Of a stretch of 64,000 nucleotides of DNA, positions 13,982-25,467 are shown piece by piece (positions within the stretch are counted from its first letter, which is position 1; every line of letters starts with the position of its first letter). Made by a program: the position numbers and the translations under genes. Below the pieces are notes generated by a model that worked only from the letters and a program-made list of their open reading frames with translations, did not search any database and was not told where the DNA came from. The stretch spans positions 53,828 through 117,827 of the forward strand of contig QZCP01000109.1 of NCBI GenBank assembly GCA_003956705.1. Reading direction: 5' to 3'. The DNA is from Brevipalpus yothersi (taxonomy: Eukaryota > Arthropoda > Arachnida > Trombidiformes > Tenuipalpidae).

Positions 13982-14054
<73 letters not shown>
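13970..14054. repeat. (GA)n microsatellite
   Basis: GA repeat of about 85 bases with a few AAAG interruptions near its start. Confidence 0.95.
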
Positions 14055-14060
<6 letters not shown>

Positions 14061-15150
14061 AAAACTATAGAAATGATTAGGGAAATTCGACTAGACAGTT
14101 GTTGTAATCTAGAGCCTTGACTTTGTCTGTCTCTTTATTGGGCACAGCATTAATGAGACTTGCGATAAGAAGAAATGATCCTATTTTTTGCGGCTGATCA
14201 CTACTTTGACTCATGCTATCGCTTGAACGTTTCCTACTGTGTTTGATCACAATCAGACCAGCTGTTTCTTCTTTTGTATCTTCAATCGGCATAGTCGATT
14301 CTTCCGGCCGTATTTCATGATGAGTTCATGCACCTACTTTGAGGATCATCTTTATGAACTTTTCATTCTGATACACTCTGTTTGGTTTTGAGTTCTTGTC
14401 CCAGTAGCACCGAAACCTGATTCAATTTTTGTATCAACCCTACAAATGGTGTAACATCTAAATTCGATGAACTTCGATTTTGAACACTTCCAAGCATTCT
14501 ATTAGAAGTCGAAACCCAATCGATTACCCAAAATGATTGCCCTCTCTTTTTCTCTCTCTCTCTCTCTCTCAATGAGACTATAATAATGAAAAAGTTTTAC
14601 CGTTAGAGGGTTGAGATAGCTCTTCAGCTCTCACCTCCGTATCATATGCAGATGAGATAGTGATAGAGAAAAAGTTTTTTCCATCTCCTTGCAACTTATA
14701 AGTATTCCACAATGAAAACAATCAATCTTCCTCTGATCAGAGGTGTCCATGTGAATTCAAGTCATGTCGGATGATTTACTTTGGCTAGGGAGAACTGGAT
14801 CCTTGACCATGGCTCACAAGGATACACACATACACACATGTACATGTATACCAATGAGTGATGGACATTTAGGGATGTAGAATTCAGTGGAACAAAATTA
14901 TGGCGGGATAACTGGCCACGCAAAATCAGTTCCTCTTCTTCTTCACCAGCCATTCAGCATCATCATCTCAACCTTATTGGAGATATGCGCTTGGCCACAC
15001 AAAAGAGGCAACATTAATACACTTTCCATGGACAAGCATTAAATTGTCCAACTCATTATCCATTTATCTGTGTCTCTCTTGGAGATAAATTTATCATCTT
15101 GGACATCATCTTTTTATCCAAACTTTTCAAATACATGTTGTTGCTGTTGC

Positions 15151-15156
<6 letters not shown>

Positions 15157-15182
<26 letters not shown>
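15157..15182. repeat. (GA)n microsatellite
   Basis: Short perfect GA repeat. Confidence 0.9.
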
Positions 15183-15183
<1 letters not shown>

Positions 15184-15834
15184 CAAAGTTTTTCAAAGAC
15201 TCCGCTCACTTATAACTTACAACTTCCAACTTATAAGGCATCTTGAAGAGAGGCGCGCAAGTGAGCTTTTCCCGGGGCTTTTATTTTCCCGCCTTTTGGG
15301 GGAGAGAGAGATGAAGAGAGAGTAAATGTTGCTTCATTTTTTCCGTAGACTAGAAAAAGCCGCCTTTAAGTAAATTTCACTTATATATGTTGTATACTTG
15401 ATTCTTTTGATTCTTCTTCTTGTATCTTCTCTCTTCCACATACTCATCTACCATCTATTTTCTCATCTACTTTTTGGGATAAAGTTTTTTCTTCTTGGAT
15501 TGTCTTTCCACTGGCTTGTTCTGGTGTCATCATCTCGGGTACATTGTTTTTCTCATCCGATTGCCATCGTGTGTGTACACGTACGCATACACATACGTAT
15601 TTTGCTTGCTGGGCTTGTTACACGCGCTTTTCGTGGCTACAGAGAGAGAGAGATATACATACACAACGTTTGTTCGTCTTTCAAGTGCCTTATTAATTTT
15701 TGCAACTTTGTTTCTTATTGTATGTGTGTGAATATTCTGTTGGAAAGGTTGTTAATATTTTTGGGTGTTAATTACATCTACCACTATTATAATAATAATC
15801 ATCGCCTTGCCTCATCTTTCACACTCTCCTCAAA

Positions 15835-16029
15835 ATGATCAAAGAAAAGCATCCGATTGCGCGTACCTTGTTCGCAAATTATCCACCAAGTCATTACAAT
15901 CAACACACAAATACATCATCAAATCAATCTAAAAGCGTGCCAGATCCAAGTATAACATTAATGCGGGCTTTTTTTGCCCGTGAACATGAATACTTCAAAC
16001 AGAGATACCAAATATTGAATAGCAATTGA
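15835..16029 (+). CDS. Small intronless gene, copy 2 (64 aa, function unknown)
   Basis: Paralogue of the gene at 12319. It has the same first 15 residues except one (His to Tyr at the end of that block) and nearly the same last 27 residues. The middle differs in sequence and by one residue in length. Silent differences include AAG/AAA, GCC/GCG, GCT/GCA, CCG/CCA, CGA/CGG, GAG/GAA, TAT/TAC and AAC/AAT. Replacements at the conserved ends are few (Phe/Leu, Leu/Phe, Gln/His). The 5' flank keeps a block matching copy 1, but the distance to the ATG is shorter (about 156 against 227 bases). Unlike a processed retrocopy, the upstream DNA is duplicated too. Function is unknown. Confidence 0.7.
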   Translation: MIKEKHPIARTLFANYPPSHYNQHTNTSSNQSKSVPDPSITLMRAFFAREHEYFKQRYQILNSN

Positions 16030-16687
16030 TGTTGATAATGATGATGATGATCTCCGAAATGATGAAGAAAAAAATTGTTTTCCTCTTTGCTCACTTGCTT
16101 TTCTTTCTCTCCTCTTCTTTGGTGATTTGTATAAAACGATTTGTTTTTCTTTTTTGATAATTGAATATGTATATGAGATAGATCGATTAATGATCCACTA
16201 GCACTCACAAAAACCCATACACAAACCATATTCCTTTCCCTCCCCCCTCTACGTACATACACAAAGTAATGTAACTTGTTTATCGATCACTCATGGTTTG
16301 CTCACTTTTTGACGAAAGTGGATCACAATAAAGTTGATTGACGCTCGAGCGTCAAACATTGAATTATGATTAATCGACTCGAATTTTCTTTCTACTAAAT
16401 TTTGAGAAATATAATCTTCGATTACAAAATCATTGGTTACCAATTGAGCAGCTGTAAATTCCCACCTCTTCAGGTTTAATCTTTTCCCTCTCAATCTCTG
16501 CTCTTTTTTCCCGCTTCGAGAAAATGATCCCAGCGCTTCATGTGTGTGCGTGTCTTGACAGGTTTTTCACATTCAATTTTTTTTTCTCTCTCTAGGTGTG
16601 AGTGTTTGTGTGTGTACATTTACCAGAAGGAAATACAAATTTTTTTGTTCTTTCGAAAATTGGAAGCATAATAAGACATATCTACAT
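16030..16687. other. Intergenic region, no gene seen
   Basis: AT-rich spacer between the second small gene (+) and the last exon of OXSR1 (-), so the two genes converge here. It should carry both 3' UTRs. No other coding signal is visible. Confidence 0.6.
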
Positions 16688-16894
16688 TCAATCTGCGATA
16701 GATAATTGAGCAAATCCGACTAATAATTTTTCATCAGGGCTTTCATCTCCATTATTATCATGACTCTATGGGAAAGAAGAAAAAGAGGAAAAATATGAGT
16801 AATTCAGATTTCGGTTTCATGGAGAGTGAGATTTGTAGAGAGAGAAAAAAATAAGGAAAATTGTATCCATCATTTGAGAAAGAAAGAGGGAGAG

Positions 16895-16930
<36 letters not shown>

Positions 16931-19132
16931 GTGGCAGAAAATAGACTTGCACTCATGATAACAGAGAAAACTATTTGACCTTGAGATAAAATGCTTGATC
17001 ACATTATACTCTCGTGTTCTTTTAAACTCATGCTTCTCAAGTCATCCGTTTTTTCCTATGCTTGTTCATCGATGTTCACAATATTTGCTCGGCTAATCAA
17101 AAATTAGAATTCAATAAGCAGGCCTCAGACGTGCAATGAAATGACTTAAGTGAACATACAATGGGTTATGAGAAAAGTTTCCCGCGATCACAATTACTGA
17201 AGTGTAATAAGAATGGATAAATGAGAAAAGCTGTGGGGAGGGAGAAGGCTGCAAAATCCATGGGAAGGATGATGATGAAAGTTCATGGAATTGTGATGGG
17301 AAAACTGAACATCGAGAGAGGAAAAAATAAGTGCACATATTTGTCGGAGGCTGTTGTTGATATATCGAAGGGAGCTTATTACTAACCAAGGCGAATACAA
17401 CGTTTTTCATTGGGATATTTTGATCAGAGTTCGATTCAATCAATTTTTGAAGGTTAGAAGCAACAGTGGTCACATCTTTCTCATCAACCAGTCCTGCTTG
17501 AACCAGTTCCTTGGCAATACCCTCGGTGGTATCTGAAAAATGGAGAAAAGAATGATATTATCCAAATAGATGAATCAGCCCCTCTACCCCGAAAAGAGAA
17601 GAGTTAATCAAGCGTACCTCGATCAGAAGAATATTCGAATCTTATATCATTTAGGTCTTTTTGAGAATTGCGAATCCTTAGAACAAGATTAATTGTTGGA
17701 GGAGAAGGTGCTTGATTATTGCTCCCACTGGTATCAGAACCAGAAGCAGAACCAGATTGTTGAGGTGTTGAAGGCACTTCATCAGTTGATGCCTGATCTA
17801 TTTTCACATTACTTTGACCATTTCCTACGTTACTAGTTTGTTTACCAGACCCTAAAGATGAGCTTGTAGAGGAATCTTTATGATTTTCATTCTGATCGGA
17901 GGAATCATCATCAGATGACCAAACCCAATCACCAGTCTCAGTCCGATGTAATCTACCACTAGCTCCAGGAGGACGTTTACTATTTCTGGCTTTTTTGGCT
18001 CGCTCTTCTATACTGGGAGCACACGATAAAAGTGATTGCACTAAATACTTTTTGTCTTTGGCTTTCTTAAAAAATGGATGCTTCAACAACTCGATGGCAG
18101 TTGGTCTCTTAGTGGGATCCTTCTGAAGGCAATCACAAATCATTTTTCGAATTGATTTACCATAATTTTTACTGTACTGATCTTTCTCCTCAGAAACTGA
18201 GTCAAGAGAGGGTGGATCATTCTGGAGAGTCAGCATCAGAACCTAAAATGATGGAGAAAAGAAAAATATATTAAATTTCAACTCAAGGAAATAATATAAA
18301 AGAATTTAATCTCTTTTACCTTCATTGGTGGATATTTGTGGTATGGAGCAGTGCCGGTCACCAATTCAATGGCGGTTATACCGAAGCTCCATATATCAGC
18401 TTTAAAATCATATCCAGTTACTTGTTCCATCACTTCGGGAGCCATCCAGCAAGGGGTTCCAACAAATGTATGTCGAGATCGTTGACGAGACAGATCACCA
18501 CCGGTTGCCAACCATGAGCTCACACCGAAATCAGCGATCTGAACCTCACCATTTTCACCCAATAGAATATTACCAGCTTTTATATCACGATGAATTTGGC
18601 CATTATTATGGAAATATTCGAGACCTTTAAGAACTTCTTTCAACACTGTTGCTATTGTTGCCTCATCGAATACACCATGTTTACAGTCGCCGGTTTTCAT
18701 TTTATGCTTGATTATATCAAGTAGAGAGCCGCCAGCAAGTAGTTTGATGACAAGCCAAAGCTCTTCTTTGACCACAAAACTTGTATGATATGAAACCACA
18801 TTTTCATGATTACAAGCTGTCATTGCTTGAATTTCTTTCAACAATTCATCCATCGATGTGTTCCATTTTTCCAAATTAATTCTCTTGATTGCACATCTTT
18901 CCTTTCTTGTCTTACAAAATGCCGCATGAACCACTGCTGTGGCACCAACACCAATCACCTCACCAAGCTCATAATCATCCTTACTGTCCGGCCAACCATT
19001 GCCTCCAGTAACAATTGCACCGGTATTACTATTACTATTGGTGCCAGTACCAGTACCACTGGTTGCAGCACCATTACCATTGCTAATATGATTGGTGGTT
19101 GTTTTGTTTTCTTGACACTTTTCCTGTGCCAT
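16688..19132 (-). CDS. OXSR1: STE20-family kinase OXSR1/SPAK (Drosophila fray)
   Basis: Four exons on the minus strand: 19132-18320, 18242-17618, 17532-17387, 16765-16688. They join in frame to 553 aa (human OXSR1 has 527). After a Gly/Thr/Asn-rich N-terminus, the kinase domain shows the glycine loop (GEVIGVGATAVV), the VAIK-type lysine (CAIKRINLEKW), the catalytic loop HRDIKAGN, DFGVSSW, and the activation loop TFVGTPCWMAPEVM with the Thr phosphorylated by WNK kinases. A Ser-rich linker leads to the conserved C-terminal domain that binds RFxV/I motifs. The last exon is small and encodes SHDNNGDESPDEKLLVGFAQLSIAD, matching the human C-terminus in shape. The kinase regulates cation-chloride cotransporters in cell volume and ion control. 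The intron before the last exon (about 620 bp) contains a GA tract. Confidence 0.95.
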
Positions 19133-20106
19133 TTGTTTGTATATATATGTAAATGTTTATGTATGTGAATGGATATGGGATAAGCCAAAGTTGGGTGGAT
19201 CCACTTAGTTTAATCGATCCAAAGACAGTAGCTGTCAATCGGCGTTACAAGAATAAGAAGAAAAGGGCCAAACAGTGATGATGATGACTTGAATGATGAT
19301 GATTGAGAAGAATGAATGAAGAAGAACAAGAAGATGAAGTATGAGAAAAAAAAATCAATCCCAGACAAGAACCAACATGAACTCTTGGACACACTCTCGA
19401 TATTTTTTTCCACTCTTTGATAATCGTGACAATCAGCTGAATGATAAGCACGGTAAATATATGTAAATTAGATTAAATGAGGAAAAGAAAGAAAGAGTTG
19501 TTGTATCGATGTGTGAATGATTTGCGAATGTAAATATATTATGTTGATGTGAAGTAAAATACGAAATTATGATGTGTGTGTGATATATGAATTGGTTTGC
19601 TGGTGGCAAAGAAGAAGAAAAAAAATGAGACGATTGAAAATGATGATGATTTCAATTGGTATTGCTGGCAAAAAGGATTTCAGAAGATTGTATATAAATG
19701 TATATATGTTGATATGAATGTGTGTGTAGTTGATTAAGAAGCCTGAATTCTTGATGAGTCAAACAAACTGAATATGAATCAACAAATGTACACAGACACA
19801 GGATGAAAAATAATCACACCAAAACACAAAACAGTGAAAACAGACCACAAACAGGAGAATAGATTGAAAATGATGTCACTTGTGTATGTGTGTGAATGTT
19901 AGGTGTTGAATGTGTATATAAAAAAAGGGAAAAAAGATAATTGAATCAAGGTTAGCTGTGATGTTATTGTTGTTGTTACTTGTGTATGTGTGTGTGTGTG
20001 TGTTGGGAATCACAATCGTTTAATCTATGAAAAATTGTGAGCTTTTGCGGCTGTATTACAGCCGGCTTGCAGCATTGCGCTTACACACACATTCACATTC
20101 AAGATC

Positions 20107-20130
20107 GAGAGAGAGAGAGAGAGAGAGAGA
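20107..20130. repeat. (GA)n microsatellite
   Basis: Short perfect GA repeat upstream of OXSR1. Confidence 0.9.
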
Positions 20131-20514
20131 TGTGTATGTTAACACTCAATTACTAAACTACGAGTTATAATTTTTCCATCACTACGATCACAACCACAAC
20201 CATCACCACCATTTCTACTACAACCACACATTCACCACACTCAATCGATTGAGTGATACACCAATTTTTTTTTTCGAGTTATTTTTTCTCTCTCTTTTTT
20301 TCTTTCTCTCAATTCCAGGAAACAATCAATCAGTCTGAAGAAGTTCAGATGATCGAAAAAAAAGATCGATGATACGTGCACTTTACCTTTTACGTATTGA
20401 TATATAAACATACATTTAAAGAGGAAGAGAGACAACATGAAAAGTATATTGTGAAAAGAAAAAATTGATCACAATTTGATGGTTTAATGAGCGAAAACTG
20501 AAATTTCTAAATAA

Positions 20515-20900
20515 ATGATGCTCTAGCCTCAACGACTTGATACTCCACCCATACTTACACACTTTACTTATTGTATATGGTGTCCTGATAGCTCAGTTTA
20601 TAGAGGAGTCGAATATTTCTCTAGGATTGGAATCAATTTGAATCATAATCTCAAAAATCAAATTGGCTCCGAAGTTTGATAAGATTATATATATGCATCT
20701 CTTTCTTTCTTTCTTTCTTCCCTAGAATTCTAGAATCATTTGAAGCTTGGTTCTGTTGCTTTTGAAAGAGATTATCGAAATTTCAGGGAATGTGATGGTC
20801 TCTATTTGAACTGATGAGATGAAAACTTATCAAACACTTAAGAGGTTCAATAAGTTAGAAGGCTAACTGAATTTTGTGACGATTTTCTTATGTAGAATTA
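20515..20900. repeat. Segmental repeat R3, copy 1 (with tRNA-like block)
   Basis: Direct repeat of 24603-25160, with an extra (CT)n and spacer in the second copy. The shared block includes CTAGCCTCAA, the run from TGATACTCCACCCATAC to TAGCTCAGTTTAT, and a later stretch around TGTTGCTTTTG. The part at 20580-20645 has a tRNA A-box-like TAGCTCAG and a possible anticodon arm. It sits next to the SPP/MRPL41 duplication and probably moved with it. Confidence 0.75.
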
Positions 20901-22060
20901 GGAAATCTTATCCAGAAAGCTCGAAAATTCGTTTATCAAAGGAGGATCTGAATTTGAATCTTTCGTTGATTTCAACAAATCAGATTTATCCGCAAAACAT
21001 GTGAAAAAACCAAATTGTATCTCAGATATGAGTTCCTTTGTGGGGTACAATCAATTTCTTCTTCGATAAATTTTATTTTTTTTATAAGAAGGGCGTCAGA
21101 AGTGCTATATGAAATCAAGCATACAGTGTCAGAAGAACAAACTCATCATTTTTAGCAAAAATATCTCAATATCTCATTTATATCAGAAATATCTGATTGA
21201 AGTTGGAGACAAATTCAAGTTCGAGGCCTCTCCCTGATTTCTTGCAATGAAGTTTCATATTCTGAAGGATTTTCGGCAATTATATATAGTGTTTTGTTCT
21301 GTTTCCAATGCGAACTATCGAAATTTGTGAGAAAATAAAAAATTCTGAAAGAGGATCAGATAAACATGACGCCACAGGAAATTTAATCTCGATTCATCGT
21401 AAGAACTGCATTCACCTCATTTATTATTGACAAGGAGTTTATTAATGACTTAACTTTCAATGGAAGATCAGAACTCCCGATCATCTACCAACCAATTGCA
21501 CGAGCTACGACTAGAAAGTTTCATAGACTAACTTTATTGCTCATTTTAACTCTAACACACAACCAATTAGAGAGAAAAGATTCTTCGGAAGAAAAAATCG
21601 AAACAGGAGAGCATGTACATGTGTAAGCATGTTAGTGTTGTAACTGTTTGATAATCTATAAAAAGTATGGCAAGGCTGCCACAACTGAAAGTTCTCTTGA
21701 TTGTTTCTTTTTACAATGTGAAGAAGAAAATGTTATCAAAAGAGTTTCAATTGTTCTACTCTGCCTTCTATCCAAAACTTCCGTCCCATTGGCCAATAAG
21801 AGAGCCAAAATCAATGCTCTGGCCAATTGATGAGATGATTCGTAAACTAACACCGTGATGGAAACATTTTTTAGCCTGATTTTTACCTCTCGATTTTCTG
21901 ATGGAAATTTAGTACAAATAAGATGATCTCCAGAGATCAATTGCTTAATATAGTGTATTTTATTAAAAAAATTGAAACTAATCAGTCAACTCTTCACATG
22001 AGCATCACCTCTGAAATGGACGAGATCTTCAGAAAAAATTTCCTCAAGAAACAAAGTTAT

Positions 22061-22674
22061 TCATTCTGGGGCAAGCTCTTCAGCTTCTTCAATTGATGTC
22101 GGAAACATATCAGCTCCTGTTTGAAGGTGCCTAAGTTGAGCAGCTTGAATCTCCTCTTTTGTGGTGTTGATTTCTAATCGCTCTCCAGAAACGTAAGCAT
22201 CGATCACTAGATTACCATAAGTTTGTCTGAATAAATTTTCAGCTGTTAAAGGTTCACTTGTAACATCTTGAACACGATAAGACACATAAGGTTTCAGCTG
22301 GAAACCAGTCGAATCGGGTACCATAAGTTCGGGCTCCATTTCTTTGACATAGACAAACTTTTTACGGAACCATTAACTTGGATATAGAATTCCCAGAGGA
22401 TCACGACTCATCGGATAATCATAAAATCCATAATAATACGCTCCATCATTTACATTAGGGGACTGAAGTAGATTGGTGAAAGAAGACATTATAAATAATC
22501 ATTTTCAGAAACTAGGAGAGATAAAATTCATCACTTACTTATGAATCTACGAAGATTTTTCAAAGAATCACACACTTTTGGTGTAGTGTGAATACTGCTT
22601 GATGAGTTGATCGTAGGCAATCTTTTTGAAGATAGCAAAGATCTTTTGAGGTGTGTGATTGATGAAGAGGCCAT
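22061..22674 (-). CDS. MRPL41: Mitochondrial ribosomal protein L41-like gene, possibly broken
   Basis: The body (22372-22061) encodes KFVYVKEMEPELMVPDSTGF then QLKPYVSYR, the mitochondrial large-subunit protein mL41 signature, and ends in a tail with QTGADMF, resembling insect mL41. An upstream frame from the ATG at 22674 reads like a mitochondrial presequence (RSLLSSKRLPTINSSSSIHTTP) and ends at a good donor (22539). However, the body frame has a TAA at 22375-22373, and I found no acceptor that joins the presequence exon to the body in phase. Either a small exon or sequence error is hidden here, or the gene is damaged, or the presequence belongs to something else. It lies about 300 bases downstream of the SPP-like gene on the same strand. 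The mL41 identity is good; the gene model is not. Confidence 0.55.
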
Positions 22675-22981
22675 GATTGGAACAAATTCCACCAATTAGG
22701 CCAATTGATCGAAAATTTTCAATCAACTATCGAAGCAACAGATCAAAATACCATAATAAAGCGGTATGAAGTTTCGATTGTGAATCGGACTGAACAGACG
22801 CAATACTGACAAACCCATGAATGAAACTGCTTCAACTTGAAGATAAAAACTACCTGCACAGAACGGTAATACTGTCCATAAGCTGGATTCACTGTTTACG
22901 ATAAATGAAATTTTCGATACGATACAAAATATGCATGAATCGAAATAATTTCCTCTGGTGAGCATGATATCGATTTTCTGA

Positions 22982-24494
22982 TCACTTTCTCAAGGAAACA
23001 CAGAGATCTTTCAACATAGCTGGGAATCTGCGGAAGGGACGCATAAATAGCAAATCCTCTGAAGTGATTCGATGGTTGGGATTTGGAACACGTTTGTACT
23101 TTTCATGATCATCATACTTGAACATCTTCACGAGATCTCCCTTCAAAAAAGCCCGTGATATTGGGAGAAGAACACACATTGATACCAGATAGAGCAAATT
23201 AGGCTGGGGTCGATTAAATACAAACGTCAGGAAAGGGATCAATAGGAAGCCGAGGAGGTAACCGATGAGACTTGAGTAGAAGTAAGGGTAACCTTGTTTT
23301 CTGAGACTGAAATGAGAGAAAAAGCCTGATTAGAGGTATATTCAATACTATACTGCAATTAAAATACTTACCTCACATCATGCCTCAAAAAAATAGCTAT
23401 CAGAGTACCGGGAACTATGATATTACCAAGTTCTAGGGTAGCATACTGCGTTCCATGGAAGCCGTTTTCGAAAAAGTCTGTTGGAAACATCAGTTTCATT
23501 GGTATTTTCAACAATTGTGAGTACAATTCATGTAAATCATTTATCCAATAACCCCAAAATTCATCACACGATAGGTAGAAAACTACTATGAGACATCTGA
23601 TTGATAGTCTTTCAATATGTGAGGATAAAGCTGCGACAAGAATGAATGCAAAAGCAGTTCCAATAATATTGGTGGCTACCCAATGCTAAAGATGTGAGAA
23701 AAATCAAAATATTAGACTATACGAGATGAAACTGTTGGCAATAATTATTGGGAACAATTTTCATGATACTTACCTCTTTGCTGTACAAACAAAAAATAAT
23801 CATCGATAAATAGAAAAAGTTGCAGCAGAGTAAAAAGAATCCTTTACATAGTTGATTCGGTGCTTTCTTGAGATACACGAAAATTGGACGAAAGATTAGT
23901 TCATCCAAGAGCGAGCAGGCAGACGGCATAATAGCTGTCAATATCATGATTTTGAAAAGGAATAGAACAAGACTGTATGAATAATCGAAAGGTCCATATT
24001 CTAAAAGATTGCCCTTCGAGTCTATGACGAGAATCTGTGAGGAATTGAAAGGGAATCATGAAGTACAATAACGATGAAGTAACAATAGAAAATATTTCAG
24101 AACACAAAAAATTACCCTTGATAGTGAGACGGAAATGGCGATGCAAGTCACATATTTAATATCATTGAATGGCAAAGGTTTTTCCTCCTGATAGATGAGA
24201 GAATAAGAAAAAGGAATTACGAGTATATCGATTCTTATCATGTTAAGACATTAGGATTTATCTTTCAATTTCATTTAAATCAGAACCTACCTTATCTGTA
24301 CCTTCCTTCCTGATCATTTGATCAATAGACACAAGAATTGTCAATAACAAAGCATTTAGAAGTAGACCCAAATAGGCCACCACTTTATCAACAACTGTTG
24401 GGTTGAGTTCAGTTGCAATGGTTGTTCCATCAACACCAGTTACATTGTCTCCATCTAAAATTAATCTAAATATGTCGCTTTCAAACCTCGACAT
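22982..24494 (-). CDS. Signal peptide peptidase-like pseudoprotease, copy E
   Basis: Five exons on the minus strand: 24494-24291, 24187-24116, 24034-23774, 23685-23372, 23306-22982. They join in frame with good splice sites to 391 aa. The fold matches SPP/HM13: lumenal N-terminus with an N-glycosylation site (NVT), nine or so membrane segments, and the conserved lead-in HWVATNIIGTAFAF before the catalytic core. The active-site motifs are altered. YD is CD (Asp220 kept, Tyr lost; 23563-23568). GLGD is ELGN (Asp to Asn267; 23422-23433). PAL is PNL. Without the second aspartate it should not cleave peptides. The C-terminus is extended and Arg/Lys-rich and lacks the KKXX ER signal. A near-copy lies at 25828-27360. 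It may regulate the active SPP or have a new membrane role. Confidence 0.85.
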
Positions 24495-24602
24495 ATTTAA
24501 ATTAAACAGAACAAATAGATAAATAAATGTATGAACGAGATCTAAAAAGATGAGAAGATGCTGAAAGATGTCCCGCTTGAATGTTTCCAGCTGATCTCGA
24601 TT

Positions 24603-24782
24603 GCGCTAGCCTCAATGACTTGATACTCCACCCATACTTACACACTTTACCTATTGTATTGTATATAGTGTGCTGATAGCTCAGTTTATGGAGAAGTCGA
24701 ATACTTCTCTAGGATTCCTTTGGATACTGAATATTTCAATCATAATCTCATAAAATCAAATCGGCTCTTAAGTTTGATTAGA

Positions 24783-24839
<57 letters not shown>

Positions 24840-25160
24840 GAAAAAAAATCATACTCTGTCGTTAGCATCAAATTTTGGACAATCTCAAATTTGTTGTAAA
24901 AGAGTTTTCAATTTTTATTGTCACATTTTACATTATTGTTATTTTGTTTCTGTTCTTTTTCTTTTCGCTTCTCTTTATTCTTGGTCACAAAAAGAAAGGG
25001 GATTGAGAGTACAGTCTGAACATGGAATCATTTTACGGTTGATCCTGTTGCTTTTGGAAGAAATTATCAAAATTCCAGGAAAATTTAGGGTTTCTATTTG
25101 AACCAAAAATGAGATGAAAACTTGTCGAACACTTCAACAAAAGGTTCAACAAATTAGAAG
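24603..25160. repeat. Segmental repeat R3, copy 2 (with tRNA-like block)
   Basis: Direct repeat of 20515-20900. The tRNA-like part at 24668-24725 has TAGCTCAG followed by AGAAG-TCGAATA-CTTCT, a perfect 5-bp stem with a 7-base loop whose middle would be GAA (Phe-like). Position 33 of the loop is C rather than T, and no matching acceptor or T arm is visible, so a working tRNA is unlikely. It is interrupted by a CT microsatellite. Confidence 0.75.
24786..24837. repeat. (CT)n microsatellite
   Basis: Perfect CT repeat inside repeat R3 copy 2; absent or much shorter in copy 1. Confidence 0.95.
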
Positions 25161-25173
25161 AATGACTGAATTT

Positions 25174-25467
25174 TCATTCTGGAGCAAGCTCTTCAGCTTC
25201 TTCAATCGAAATCGAAAATACATGTATATCAGCTCCTGTTTGAAGGTGCCTCAGTTGAGCATCTTGAATCTCCTCTTTTGTGGTGTTAATTTCTAATCGC
25301 TCTCCAGAAACGTGAGCATCAATCCACAGATCACCATAAGTTTGTCTGAGTAGATTTTCAGCCGTTGAAGGTTCACTAGCAACATCGTGAACACGATAAG
25401 ACACATAAGGTTTCAGCTGGAAGCCAGTCAAATCGGGTACCATAAGTTCGGGCTCCATTTCTTTGAC
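25174..25467 (-). pseudogene. MRPL41: Truncated MRPL41-like copy
   Basis: This is a close copy of the mL41 body at 22061-22372, with an open frame from VKEMEPELMVPDLTGF to the stop at 25174. Homology stops abruptly upstream of VKEM at about 25468, where unrelated repeat R4 begins. The presequence and N-terminal part are therefore missing. It has small in-frame changes near the end (HVFSIS for the FPTS region). A 5'-truncated fragment carried along by the segmental duplication is the best reading. Confidence 0.75.

Larger units (their letters stand above)
12511..15834. other. Intergenic region between the two small genes
   Basis: AT-rich DNA with three long GA/CT microsatellites. Two minus-strand open frames (14077-14292 and 14363-14572) look less repetitive than their surroundings but have no recognisable similarity and do not join convincingly. 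The block at 15678-15722 matches 12092-12140, so it belongs to the 5' region of the second small gene. Confidence 0.55.
19133..22060. other. Intergenic region upstream of OXSR1 and downstream of the MRPL41-like gene
   Basis: The OXSR1-proximal part is low-complexity DNA with GT/GA-rich runs and is the likely 5' UTR and promoter. From about 20515 to 20900 there is a block repeated at 24603-25160. The rest (to 22060) shows no coding similarity; a frame at 21656-21940 is unsupported. Confidence 0.55.
24495..25173. other. Spacer between the two minus-strand duplicated units
   Basis: Contains the second copy of repeat R3 and a long CT microsatellite. It provides the upstream region of SPP-like copy E. 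No coding similarity seen. Confidence 0.6.

Noticed and set aside
14077..14572. Two minus-strand frames as possible exons of one gene
   Set aside because: Composition looks protein-like (PFVGLIQKLNQVSVLL), but I found no in-phase splice junction or recognisable family, and one edge runs into a CT repeat.
20580..20645. A functional tRNA gene
   Set aside because: A-box-like bases and a possible anticodon arm exist, but no acceptor stem, T arm or B box fits, and the loop lacks the universal T33.
21656..21940. 94-codon minus-strand frame
   Set aside because: No similarity, no second copy in the duplicated unit, and no convincing start context.
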